NCBI RefSeq assembly: GCF_042658845.1 | Contig: NZ_JBHSRI010000002.1 | Location: forward strand, 186,001 to 250,000 | Direction: 5' to 3' | Origin: Paenisporosarcina macmurdoensis | Lineage (GTDB): Bacteria; Bacillota; Bacilli; Bacillales_A; Planococcaceae | Length of the DNA stretch: 64,000 nt | In this document: piece after piece, positions 54,806-62,697 of the stretch | How the letters are laid out: each line of letters opens with the position of its first letter | Position numbering within the stretch: the stretch's first letter is position 1 | Notes under the pieces: generated by a model | The model's input: the letters and a program-made list of their open reading frames with translations, nothing else | Told to the model about the DNA's origin: nothing | Database searches by the model: none | Translations under genes and position numbers: made by a program

Positions 54806-56236
54806 TTGAAAAGAAGCCGGGTTTTTTTGTTTGTTTTTTTAGTTATTTTGATTCTTTGTTTGCTCATTTTTTGGGCACCGTTAAAAAAAGATAAGACAAG
54901 TAATGCGACAAGTCCTATGTCACCTATTGACGAAGCTTATGAACGGATTTTAGCCAGCTCAGTACACCCGGTTGAAGGGAAACTTCTCATTGAAGGTGCA
55001 CTTAGAGGGATGGCAGAAACACTTGGTGATCCATACAGTAAGTACATGACAAAAGAAGAAGCAAAATCGCATCGTGAATCATTGTCGGACGAGCGCGTCG
55101 GTATCGGATTAGAAATTGTTGAAAATAAAGGACGTTTTATTGTGGTAACGCCTCTTAAAGAATCACCAGCTGAGAAAGCTGGCGTCAAGCCTTATGATGA
55201 AATCGTACAAGTAGATGGAGAGCGAGTGGATGGAAAAAGTTTATCTGATTTGCTTAAAGTCATTAAAGGTAAAAAAGGAACAAATGTATCTTTAACTGTC
55301 TTTAGACCAACTGAAGACCGCCATATGGAGTTAAGTATGATGAGATCGGCACTGCAAATTCACACAGTTTCAAGTGAGCGTATCGAACAAGATGATTCTA
55401 CAATTGGCTACGTAAGCATTTCATTGTTTGGTGAAAAAACGGCAGAAGAATGGGAACAACAAACACGCACTTTGGTCAAGCAAGGGATTGATGGTTTATT
55501 AATTGATGTCCGAGGCAATCCAGGGGGATATTTACATAGCGTAGAACAAATTATTGGTACCATGTTGAAGAACGGACAAATCTTCGCCTATATGCAAGAT
55601 GCGAAAGGTGTACTTGAACCGTTACCAGTAAAAGCAACTAAAGAAGATGACTATTCTAAAGTTATGAAAAAAATTCCAATTGTGTTGTTACAAAACGAAG
55701 GTAGTGCATCAGCAAGCGAAGTGTTGAGTGGAGCATTAAAGTCAAACCAACGTGCACTTATTGCAGGCTCTAAGAGCTTTGGTAAGGGGACTGTCCAAGA
55801 AACTTGGGAACTAACCAATGGAGGAGAAATGAAGTTATCTTCACATAAATGGTTAACTCCTAAGCAACAATGGATTCATGGAAAAGGGATAGAAGCTGAC
55901 TTTGAGGTTAAAGCAAATGAGCTTTATCAACTCGAACCATTACCGATTAGTGGATCTTATGAAGTAGGAGATTTTCATGAAGATATCATTTATGGACAAA
56001 AAGTGTTAAAAGCATTAGGCTATTCAGTTTCAAAAGTAAATGGATATTTTGATGAAGATACGGCAAAAGCTGTATTGGCTTTCAAAAAAGAAAAGAAACT
56101 TGAGTCCGATGCTACTATGGATACCGTTTTCTATCAAGTTGCTAGGGAATCGATTTTAACGTATAAAACGAGTAAGAAACATGATGATCAGCTACAAAAG
56201 TCTTTAGGTTATTTATTCCACTCTATTCAAAAGTAG
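54806..56236 (+). CDS. ctpB: S41 carboxy-terminal processing protease (CtpB)
   Basis: 476 residues. N-terminal anchor (6-24), PDZ domain (about 95-180; G-I-G-L-E-I-V and S-P-A-E-K-A-G), and an S41 domain with catalytic Ser302 in G-S-A-S-A-S-E and Lys327 in S-F-G-K-G-T-V-Q, 25 residues apart as in CtpB. A peptidoglycan-binding domain (G-Y-F-D-E-D-T-A-K-A-V) closes it. In B. subtilis CtpB cleaves SpoIVFA in sporulation and its gene (yvjB) follows ftsX. TTG start, AGGGGG upstream. Confidence 0.93.
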   Translation: MKRSRVFLFVFLVILILCLLIFWAPLKKDKTSNATSPMSPIDEAYERILASSVHPVEGKLLIEGALRGMAETLGDPYSKYMTKEEAKSHRESLSDERVGIGLEIVENKGRFIVVTPLKESPAEKAGVKPYDEIVQVDGERVDGKSLSDLLKVIKGKKGTNVSLTVFRPTEDRHMELSMMRSALQIHTVSSERIEQDDSTIGYVSISLFGEKTAEEWEQQTRTLVKQGIDGLLIDVRGNPGGYLHSVEQIIGTMLKNGQIFAYMQDAKGVLEPLPVKATKEDDYSKVMKKIPIVLLQNEGSASASEVLSGALKSNQRALIAGSKSFGKGTVQETWELTNGGEMKLSSHKWLTPKQQWIHGKGIEADFEVKANELYQLEPLPISGSYEVGDFHEDIIYGQKVLKALGYSVSKVNGYFDEDTAKAVLAFKKEKKLESDATMDTVFYQVARESILTYKTSKKHDDQLQKSLGYLFHSIQK

Positions 56237-56318
56237 AAAAAACCTATACGCATTCTATCAACGGTTTGTTACAATGGAAAGAAATGCACGAACCGTTGAA
56301 TGGGTGGTGTTTCGTTTT

Positions 56319-57488
56319 ATGTGGCAAGAGATAGGATTAGAGTTATTTAAAGGGATCAGTAAATTATTTATCAATCCACTATTTTACGTTGCGATTCTGT
56401 TCGCAGTACTTCTCGGATACGTCCGTGTAAAAAGAGAAAGACGTTCTTTTCGAACACGTATTTTATGGGGTTGGACTGAAGCGAAGAGAATGTTTGCAGA
56501 CATCTGGAAGTATGCAGCTATTTTATCAATACTAAGTATCGGTATTGGTCTAACCGTAACGACAGATTGGATTGTAACTTACAGTATCATTAGCGTCTTT
56601 CTAGTCGTGTTATTTATGTATCAACTAGGTTCACCAATTGTAGCAGGTACACTAGCTATAGGAGCATTGTGGATTGGCTATGAAACGAGTCGAACATTTT
56701 CATTTTTGAGTTTTGAATGGTTTGGAGAGATGAACTGGATTCAGCTGTCATTTCCAGTAGCCTTACTAATCGGTGCCACAGTAATTGTAGAAGGACTACT
56801 CATCAGTAAAACTGGTGCCGAATCTGCATCACCAGTTTTAGAGAAATCTGCTCGTGGCTTAACAGCTGCAAGCTATCTTTCCAAACGCTTATGGTTGATT
56901 CCTTTACTTGTAATTGTGCCAGGAGATGTCATTCAAGACTTTACTCCATACTGGCCACAATTTACATTTGGTAGTGAATCATTTGGATTAGTATTATTTC
57001 CAATTGTCATCGGCTTCCAACAAAAAGCTCGCCGTACACTGCCTTTAAATTTATTCCCGAAATTAGGATTTTCAGTAATGGCTGTTGGTGTGATGACTAT
57101 AGTATTAGCTTTAGGTGCAATATGGTTCCCATTAATGGCAGCTATTAGCTTAGCTATGGGTGCATTAGCTCGTATCGGTGTTTGGCTGTATTATGCGGTT
57201 AAAGAACGACAAGGCAATCACGCGGTTTCTCCTCAAAGCTCTGGTGTCATGATTGCAGGTGTCTTACCTGAATCACCAGCTGAAAAGATGGGGCTTGTTA
57301 TTGGGGAATGTATTCGGAAAGTAAATGGACAAACAGTTTCAAACGAAAGAGAACTATATGAAGCTATTCAAATAAACGCCGCGCATTGTAGACTTGAAGT
57401 GCTCGATCATCAAGGGGAAGTACGATTACGTCAACATGTTATTTATCGTCACGACCACCATCGTCTCGGTTTATTGGTCGTAAGATAG
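56319..57488 (+). CDS. minJ: Division-site topology factor MinJ
   Basis: 389 residues. About eight membrane segments, then a C-terminal PDZ domain (G-V-L-P-E-S-P-A-E-K-M-G-L, I-R-K-V-N-G). The start ELFKG..INPLFYV and L-L-G-Y-V-R-V-K-R-E-R-R match MinJ. The frame opens at 56274, but the alignable N-terminus and GGGTGG at 56302-56307 favour the ATG at 56319. MinJ links DivIVA to MinCD at poles and septa. The ctpB-minJ order is as in B. subtilis. Confidence 0.88.
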   Translation: MWQEIGLELFKGISKLFINPLFYVAILFAVLLGYVRVKRERRSFRTRILWGWTEAKRMFADIWKYAAILSILSIGIGLTVTTDWIVTYSIISVFLVVLFMYQLGSPIVAGTLAIGALWIGYETSRTFSFLSFEWFGEMNWIQLSFPVALLIGATVIVEGLLISKTGAESASPVLEKSARGLTAASYLSKRLWLIPLLVIVPGDVIQDFTPYWPQFTFGSESFGLVLFPIVIGFQQKARRTLPLNLFPKLGFSVMAVGVMTIVLALGAIWFPLMAAISLAMGALARIGVWLYYAVKERQGNHAVSPQSSGVMIAGVLPESPAEKMGLVIGECIRKVNGQTVSNERELYEAIQINAAHCRLEVLDHQGEVRLRQHVIYRHDHHRLGLLVVR

Positions 57489-57498
57489 GAGAACATTT

Positions 57499-57744
57499 AT
57501 GGAATCTATGTTTACAAAATTCATTTTAGCTTTATTTTTACCTGGACTACTCGTCGTATTATTTACACGTATCACGTTTTCACATATTGTCGCGTTGATT
57601 TTAACGGTCGCCCTTATTACAGCATCCGTCTACGCTGGCTATACACATACTTGGTTGCTTTATGTCGTAGATGCTTTATCTTTAACGATTGGGTTTTGGT
57701 ATGCAACTCTTATGATGAAGCGTGGCAAAAAGCAAGAAAATTAA
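57499..57744 (+). CDS. csbA: CsbA/DUF2198 small membrane protein
   Basis: 81 residues, three hydrophobic segments. The pattern A-L-F-L-P-G-L-L-V-V-L-F-T-R-I-T-F is that of B. subtilis CsbA, a sigma-B-controlled protein of unknown function encoded between the minJ region and uvrB. AGGAG is 8 nt before the ATG. uvrBA do not follow here. Confidence 0.85.
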   Translation: MESMFTKFILALFLPGLLVVLFTRITFSHIVALILTVALITASVYAGYTHTWLLYVVDALSLTIGFWYATLMMKRGKKQEN

Positions 57745-57748
57745 GCGA

Positions 57749-57786
57749 AACGGTTTTACACTCAGGTGTAACGCCGTTTTTTTTTA
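57749..57786 (+). terminator. Terminator of csbA
   Basis: A 13-position stem with one mismatch (57749-57761 with 57766-57778) followed by nine T. Confidence 0.88.
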
Positions 57787-57817
57787 TGGCTATATGAAAG
57801 ATTGCTGTTGATATTGC

Positions 57818-57892
57818 AGAACAGAACAGAACAGAACAGAACAGAACAGAACAGAACAGAACAGAACAGAACAGAACAGAACAGAACAGAAC
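57818..57892 (+). repeat. Pentanucleotide simple-sequence repeat (AGAAC)15
   Basis: Fifteen uninterrupted copies of AGAAC. Such an unbroken 75-bp pentamer tract is prone to slippage. It lies in the 555-bp gap between csbA and the cstB-like gene, about 335 bp before the latter's promoter. Confidence 0.95.
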
Positions 57893-57952
57893 AAACAACA
57901 AGTACATTTGCGCCTAGAAAAGAAAGGAACGAAGGTTAAAAACTCAATTTCT

Positions 57953-58042
57953 TGCTCCTGCGGTTACTCGTCGCAAAAAGAAATGCTCCTGCGGTTACTC
58001 GTCGCAAAAAGAAATGCTCCTGCGGTTACTCGTCGCAAAAAG
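57953..58042 (+). repeat. Three tandem copies of a 31-bp unit related to repeat family A
   Basis: Unit starts at 57953, 57984 and 58015. The first 22 bases of each unit (TGCTCCTGCGGTTACTCGTC + GC) are identical to the inverse complement of 29044-29065 in the repeat at 29.0 kb and related to TGCTCCTGC...TCGTCGC in the repeat at 7.7 kb. AAAAAGAAA fills the rest. No spacer diversity, so not a CRISPR array. Confidence 0.92.
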
Positions 58043-58227
58043 TGTGTCCAGGTGTGACCCTACGGAAAGAGTTCACCAGTAACGGAACTCGACAGAATCG
58101 TTGTTTCTAGAATGTTCGTGTTTACATCCAGTTTAATGAATTGTTGAAATTGACTAACATGGAAACAAATTTATTGTTAGAAATTTTTTTTGTGGGAATA
58201 ATAGATTTGGCATATAAAACAAATTAC

Positions 58228-58256
58228 TTGAACAAATATACCCCTAGTGGTATATT
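58228..58256 (+). promoter_or_regulatory. Promoter with CstR-type operator in its spacer
   Basis: TTGAAC (58228-58233), 17-nt spacer, TATATT (58251-58256). The dyad TATACC-N6-GGTATA (58237-58254) fills the spacer and overlaps the -10, the usual CsoR/CstR layout. A CstR-type regulator is encoded 1.8 kb downstream. Confidence 0.85.
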
Positions 58257-58299
58257 ATGATTATAGAAATAAAACAACAAAAACTGGAGGGAACTTCAT

Positions 58300-59676
58300 A
58301 TGTATTTTCGTTCATTCTTTGATGAAAAATTAGCTCAATATTCTTATTTAATCGGTTGCCAACGAACCGGTGAAGCCATTGTAATTGATCCTGCACGTGA
58401 TACTTCTGATGTTATTGAAGTTGCTAAAAAGGAAGGTCTGCACATTTCAGCTGCTACCGAAACTCATATTCATGCTGACTTCGTATCTGGTTCTCGTCAA
58501 TTAGCTCATGATTTAGGCGTGACGTTGTATTTGTCTGACGAAGGCGATGCTGATTGGAAATACCAATACACAAATGGTCTAAATGTTGAAATGGTTAAAG
58601 ACGGTTCTACTTTTTCAATAGGAAACATCGATTTTAATGTGTTGCATACTCCTGGGCATACGCCTGAAAGTATTTCATTTGTTTTAACGGACCGTGGCAG
58701 CGGCGCAACAACGCCAATGGGAATCTTTACAGGAGACTTCGTGTTTGTCGGTGATATCGGACGACCTGATTTATTGGAAAAAGCAGCAGGTATTGCAGAC
58801 ACTGCTGACAAAGGTGCACGCGCAATGTTCAAATCCATTCAAAAATTCAAAGAACTTCCTGACTATATGATGGTTTGGCCAGGACATGGTGCAGGCTCTG
58901 CATGCGGAAAATCTCTAGGAGCTGTACCTACTTCAACTGTCGGTTACGAAAAACAATTTAACTGGGCAATGAAAGAAGAAAATGAACATGCATTTGTTGA
59001 CGAGCTATTGAAAGATCAACCAGAAGCACCCGTTTATTTTGCAGAAATGAAAAAAGTGAATAAAATGGGACCAGCAATATTAGTAGACAAAGTAATTCCA
59101 ACAATCCAAAACAAAAATGAACTAGAAATAGAAATGCAAAATAAGCAGGTTTTCGTGTTAGATACACGTTCTTCAAATTTAGTGGAGAACACTCTTTTGC
59201 CAGGAGCCATCAACATTCCATATAACAAAGCCTTCACAAACTGGGCTGGTTGGTTAGTAGGCTATGATGAGCAAATGGTGATTATTGCTGAAGAAGTACA
59301 ACGAGAAGAAATCGTTGGTTCACTTCAATCAATCCATTTAGATAACATTAAAGCATTTGTCGATCCATCTGTATTAAATGAAATGGACTTAACATCATAC
59401 GAAACGTTAACTGTTAATGAATTTAAAGACGAAATTTCAAATTCATATGTGATGGACGTACGAAATGATACTGAATGGAGAGACGGGCACATCGAAGGAG
59501 CCCATCATCACTTTTTAGGGAAACTTCGTGATCTTGAATTGCCAAAAGAAACGCAAGTATTAATGCATTGTCAAGCTGGTGCTCGATCTGCAATTGGTGC
59601 AAGTGTATTGAAATCTCTTGGATATAAAAACGTAAAACATTTAGCTGGTGGCTATGCTGCCTATAAGAAAGCATAA
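58300..59676 (+). CDS. CstB-like persulfide dioxygenase with rhodanese domains
   Basis: 458 residues. Metallo-beta-lactamase domain of ETHE1 type (H-I-H-A-D at 56-60, H-T-P-G-H-T-P-E-S, G-D-F-V-F-V-G-D-I-G-R-P-D-L, W-P-G-H-G), then a rhodanese fold without a cysteine, then a rhodanese with Cys424 in H-C-Q-A-G-A-R-S. This three-part layout is that of S. aureus CstB, which oxidises low-molecular-weight persulfides and makes thiosulfate. First gene after the CstR-type operator. TGGAGGG site before the ATG. Confidence 0.92.
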   Translation: MYFRSFFDEKLAQYSYLIGCQRTGEAIVIDPARDTSDVIEVAKKEGLHISAATETHIHADFVSGSRQLAHDLGVTLYLSDEGDADWKYQYTNGLNVEMVKDGSTFSIGNIDFNVLHTPGHTPESISFVLTDRGSGATTPMGIFTGDFVFVGDIGRPDLLEKAAGIADTADKGARAMFKSIQKFKELPDYMMVWPGHGAGSACGKSLGAVPTSTVGYEKQFNWAMKEENEHAFVDELLKDQPEAPVYFAEMKKVNKMGPAILVDKVIPTIQNKNELEIEMQNKQVFVLDTRSSNLVENTLLPGAINIPYNKAFTNWAGWLVGYDEQMVIIAEEVQREEIVGSLQSIHLDNIKAFVDPSVLNEMDLTSYETLTVNEFKDEISNSYVMDVRNDTEWRDGHIEGAHHHFLGKLRDLELPKETQVLMHCQAGARSAIGASVLKSLGYKNVKHLAGGYAAYKKA

Positions 59677-59693
59677 AATTGGAGGAAATGAAA

Positions 59694-59930
59694 ATGAAAC
59701 CACAAATCACGGTGTACTCAACTAACACTTGTCCATACTGCGACATGATGAAATCATTCTTGCAACAAAATGAACTTGCTTTCACAGAAGTGAATGTGCA
59801 AGCTGATGCTGTAGCTGCACAAAAACTAGTGGACACAACTGGTCAAATGGGCGTTCCACAAACAAACATTAATGGTCAATGGGTTTTAGGATTTGATCCT
59901 GACCGCGTGTTAGAGTTAGTAAAAGCTTAA
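59694..59930 (+). CDS. Glutaredoxin-family protein
   Basis: 78 residues. Active site C-P-Y-C (13-16), T-x-V-P motif as M-G-V-P-Q-T near 52-57, and G-F-D at the glutathione-like site. As bacilli use bacillithiol, a bacilliredoxin-independent persulfide or disulfide reductase role is possible. GGAGG at 59681-59685 favours the ATG at 59694 over 59688. Cotranscribed with cstB 17 nt upstream. Confidence 0.88.
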   Translation: MKPQITVYSTNTCPYCDMMKSFLQQNELAFTEVNVQADAVAAQKLVDTTGQMGVPQTNINGQWVLGFDPDRVLELVKA

Positions 59931-59998
59931 ATTTGAGGGCGATAACCCTCTTTAAAACGATACTGATCAGGAAGTAATTTCAGTATGAGAAAAGACAT

Positions 59999-60036
59999 CA
60001 ACTTGCACTATTTCATTGGTGTAAGTTGTGTTTTTC
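59999..60036 (+). terminator. Hairpin upstream of cstR-like gene
   Basis: CAACTTGCAC (59999-60008) pairs with GTGTAAGTTG (60019-60028) with one wobble, followed by TGTTTTTC. It may partly terminate the cstB-glutaredoxin transcript. Confidence 0.6.
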
Positions 60037-60056
60037 TAATAGAGGAGCGAAGACAG

Positions 60057-60317
60057 ATGGATTATTCAAAACAAATTACAAATCGCTTAAATCGAGTGGA
60101 TGGACAACTTCAGGGTGTCATTCGAATGATTGAGGGAGCCCGCGAATGCAACGATGTCGTAACACAACTAAGTGCAATCAAAGGTGCGCTAGATCGCACA
60201 ATCGGTTTAATTGTCAGTGAGAACTTGGAGCAATGTGTTCGGACAAGCATTGCCGAGGGAAATTCTTCAGATGAACATGTTAAACAAGCTGTTCAATTAC
60301 TTATGAAAAGTAGATAG
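60057..60317 (+). CDS. cstR: CstR-type persulfide-sensing repressor (CsoR family)
   Basis: 86 residues, all-helical CsoR/RcnR fold. Cys31 and Cys60 are present, and the histidine that completes the copper site in CsoR is Asn56. That is the CstR pattern with the same cysteine numbering as S. aureus CstR, which senses persulfides by cross-linking the two cysteines. It should repress the promoter at 58.2 kb. AGAGGAG selects the ATG at 60057; the frame upstream from 59985 crosses the hairpin. Confidence 0.9.
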   Translation: MDYSKQITNRLNRVDGQLQGVIRMIEGARECNDVVTQLSAIKGALDRTIGLIVSENLEQCVRTSIAEGNSSDEHVKQAVQLLMKSR

Positions 60318-60328
60318 GGGAGATTTTA

Positions 60329-60679
60329 ATGGAATGGTTATTAATAGCAGTGGTAGTAGGATTTATCGCATGGCGCATGATGCCGGCAAAAGGAGTTAAA
60401 ACAGTTTCTACAACGGATTTAAAAGGAATGCTGAATGATAAATCAAAACAATTTGTAGACGTTAGAACGCCAGGAGAGTATAAAGGCAGAAAGATTTCAC
60501 AATTCCAAAACATCCCTCTTGATCAGCTTCCTTCTAAATTAGATAAACTTGATAAAACAAAAGAAACATATGTTATTTGTCAAAGTGGCATGCGTAGTTC
60601 TCGTGCAGCTGGAATATTAAAGAAAGCTGGCTTTACGAACGTCGTGAATGTACGTGGCGGAATGAGTCAATGGCAATAA
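60329..60679 (+). CDS. Membrane-anchored single-domain rhodanese
   Basis: 116 residues. N-terminal hydrophobic segment (2-18), then a rhodanese domain with D-V-R-T-P-G-E-Y and Cys84 in I-C-Q-S-G-M-R-S. Moves sulfane sulfur from persulfide or thiosulfate. Starts 11 nt after cstR, same operon. Resembles B. subtilis YqhL-type proteins. Confidence 0.88.
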   Translation: MEWLLIAVVVGFIAWRMMPAKGVKTVSTTDLKGMLNDKSKQFVDVRTPGEYKGRKISQFQNIPLDQLPSKLDKLDKTKETYVICQSGMRSSRAAGILKKAGFTNVVNVRGGMSQWQ

Positions 60680-60757
60680 AGCGATAGATTATACAATTGC
60701 TTTTATAGTACTAGTATTTGTATCAATGCTTGTATTTGCATGAATCAGTGTCGTAGC

Positions 60758-60883
60758 TGCTATGAGCGGATTTCTGAATGCTATGAGCGGATTCGTGTCG
60801 ACTATCAGCGCAAAAGACGTGGGTATCGGCGAATCTTTGTCGACTATCAGCGGTTCTGTGTCGACTACGAGCGTTTCAACAAA
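60758..60883 (+). repeat. Six-unit 21-bp tandem array (TATCAGCG type)
   Basis: Units begin at 60758, 60779, 60800, 60821, 60842 and 60863, each exactly 21 bp. TAT and CG at unit positions 4-6 and 10-11 are invariant but for one TAC; other positions drift. In one forward frame it reads as a heptad with Tyr at position 2 and Arg at position 4, but there is no ribosome site. A hairpin (60889-60913) follows. 60680-60757 and 60914-61027 show no gene. Confidence 0.85.
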
Positions 60884-61027
60884 AATGGGGACATCCAGCT
60901 TCAGTGGATGTCCTTAACAAGTCAGACTTTCATCATTCCAACTCAAGTGTCGAGCTAGAATGAGATTCTCTAAGGGAAAAGTCGGCGTTATGGGTCTTTA
61001 CATCAATTTTCCAAAGTTCTCTTAACG

Positions 61028-61058
61028 GTGGGTGGCTAAATGGCCATTCACTTTTTTT
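61028..61058 (+). terminator. Terminator, plus strand, 350 bp after the rhodanese
   Basis: A 9-bp stem with G-U pairs (61028-61036 with 61043-61051), then seven T. Confidence 0.7.
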
Positions 61059-61081
61059 GATGAAAAGAATGGAGCGGCAAC

Positions 61082-61110
61082 AAAAAAACGAGCGGCGAAT
61101 GAGCCACTCG
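61082..61110 (-). terminator. Terminator of the M20 gene
   Basis: On the minus strand CGAGTGGC pairs with GCCGCTCG (61103-61110 with 61089-61096), followed by seven T. Confidence 0.85.
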
Positions 61111-61124
61111 AATGATTTAAACAT

Positions 61125-62330
61125 CTATTTTTCATCCTTCGCTTTAAGTGCTACTTCATGTGCTTTTCGTACTTGATGAAGTAATGCTGGTTCACTCAAT
61201 AAGCGATAACCTGCTCCGGCAAGTGTTTTTGCTCCAGTAACTAGAGCCTTGTAACCAACATCAGAGTTTGCGGCTTCACGAAATTCATTTGTATGAGCAA
61301 TCAATTCGTCAGGTCCAATTTTAATATAAGGATGTGCTGTCGGTACGACATAACTGATGTTTCCTGCATCGGTTGAGCCTAACCCTCGGCTTCTTTTTGA
61401 GAATACTACTTCACCATGTGATTCCAATTCTTCATGTAAAACACTGTCTAGTACATTGTTTAAGACGAAGTCCTGAACTTCATTTTGGAATCGTTCAACT
61501 TTAACGGTTGCACCAGTTGATAAAGCAGCACCTTCTGCAATCGCACGAATACGTGTACTTACAGCTTCTGTTTTAGCCCATGTGTCTGCACGAATGTAAA
61601 AGCGAGCGGATGCATAGTCAGGCACAATGTTCGGTGCATCGCCACCATGTGTGATGATACCGTGAATGCGTACATCACTAGTGACGTGTTGACGGAGGGC
61701 ATTGATGCCATTGAATAATTGAATGACCGAATCCAATGCGTTTATGCCTTTTTCAGGAGAACCAGAAGCATGTGCTGCTGTGCCATAAAAATGAAAATCA
61801 AGTGGATCCACAGCAAGGGTGGGGCTAGTCAAACTTGTACGTCCTGATGGATGAATCATTAAAGCAACATCCACATTTTCTAATAAACCATGTCGAACAA
61901 AGCTTCCTTTTGCACTACCGTTAGGACCGCCTTCTTCTGCAGGAGTTCCAAGTACAATAACTTTTCCGCCAGTCTCAAACAATACTTCTGATAGGGCTAT
62001 ACCTGCAGCAACACTTGTTGTGCCAATTATATTATGGCCACAAGCATGACCTAAGCCTGGAAGTGCATCATATTCTGCTAAGAAAGCAATAGTAGGGCCT
62101 TCCACACCAGAATCTTTAACAGCATAAAAGGCAGTGTCATGACCAGCCACACTAAGAGTCACTTCAAAACCAAATTCGCGCAAATACTCGCTTAAAGAAT
62201 AGCTAGCAAAGACTTCTTCATTACCAATTTCAGGTTTCGCATGGATTTCTTTTGCCAATGAGATTAATCGCTCAGCGTGGCTATCAATACTTTCATAAAT
62301 GCGAGATTTCGAATCAATTACCAATGTCAT
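61125..62330 (-). CDS. M20-family amidohydrolase under SAM riboswitch control
   Basis: 401 residues. M20D pattern: L-A-E-Y-D-A-L-P-G-L-G-H-A-C-G-H-N near residue 95 (Asp/His/Cys metal site), G-T-P-A-E-E-G-G-P with the catalytic Glu pair, and H-A-S-G-S-P-E-K-G. Relatives deacylate N-acyl amino acids or p-aminobenzoyl-glutamate. The SAM-I riboswitch and terminator about 300-480 nt upstream suggest a role in methionine or cysteine salvage, for example an N-acyl-sulfur-amino-acid. The GGAGG before the ATG at 62330 excludes the TTG at 62345. Confidence 0.88.
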   Translation of the reverse strand: MTLVIDSKSRIYESIDSHAERLISLAKEIHAKPEIGNEEVFASYSLSEYLREFGFEVTLSVAGHDTAFYAVKDSGVEGPTIAFLAEYDALPGLGHACGHNIIGTTSVAAGIALSEVLFETGGKVIVLGTPAEEGGPNGSAKGSFVRHGLLENVDVALMIHPSGRTSLTSPTLAVDPLDFHFYGTAAHASGSPEKGINALDSVIQLFNGINALRQHVTSDVRIHGIITHGGDAPNIVPDYASARFYIRADTWAKTEAVSTRIRAIAEGAALSTGATVKVERFQNEVQDFVLNNVLDSVLHEELESHGEVVFSKRSRGLGSTDAGNISYVVPTAHPYIKIGPDELIAHTNEFREAANSDVGYKALVTGAKTLAGAGYRLLSEPALLHQVRKAHEVALKAKDEK

Positions 62331-62624
62331 ATTATGTTCCTCCAATTTTTTATTATTGACTCTGTTGAATTATGTTTACTTACTAGGCGCAATTATACTC
62401 TTCCAGTTGTTCTCCAATTTCAACATCATTTTTTTACAGGTCCTTATTAAAAAAGTCTTGGATTACTTATGAATCTGTGTGTTGAAATAAATTCCTGTGA
62501 ACTGGGAAACCTCCTTATTGAAGAATGGTCAATTATTGTCATTCAGGAAGTGGGGAACCCCATGTAGTGAGAAATAATTGATTCCGCAAGCAATTTTAGC
62601 GCATCAACTTTCTATCTCTGAACG
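62331..62624 (-). promoter_or_regulatory. Long leader between riboswitch terminator and M20 gene
   Basis: About 290 bases with no gene. An inverted repeat TCAATTATT/AATAATTGA (62529-62537 with 62573-62581) encloses GGGGAACCCC (62552-62561). On the minus strand AAGGAGGT near 62510 looks like a ribosome site but no start codon follows at a usable distance, suggesting a lost small gene. Confidence 0.4.
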
Positions 62625-62673
62625 AAAAAAAGAGAGCTTTCTTTTTCTTATACTCAAGAAAAAGAAGGCTCTC
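62625..62673 (-). terminator. Riboswitch-controlled terminator
   Basis: On the minus strand an 18-bp stem with one G-U pair (62673-62656 with 62649-62632) ends in seven T (62631-62625). It directly follows the SAM-I aptamer, the expected expression platform. Confidence 0.9.
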
Positions 62674-62697
62674 CGAATTTACGGAAAACCATCTCGT

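Noticed and set aside
57710..57907. Minus-strand frame with C-S-V-L-F pentapeptide repeats
   Set aside because: Translation of the (AGAAC)15 tract; starts inside low-complexity DNA without signals.
57953..58042. CRISPR array
   Set aside because: Repeats are contiguous with no unique spacers and no cas genes are present in the window. The 21-bp arrays fail for the same reasons.
60740..60958. 72-codon open frame over the 21-bp array (Tyr/Arg heptads)
   Set aside because: No ribosome site, no promoter, composition set by the DNA repeat. Kept only as a possible translation hypothesis in the findings.
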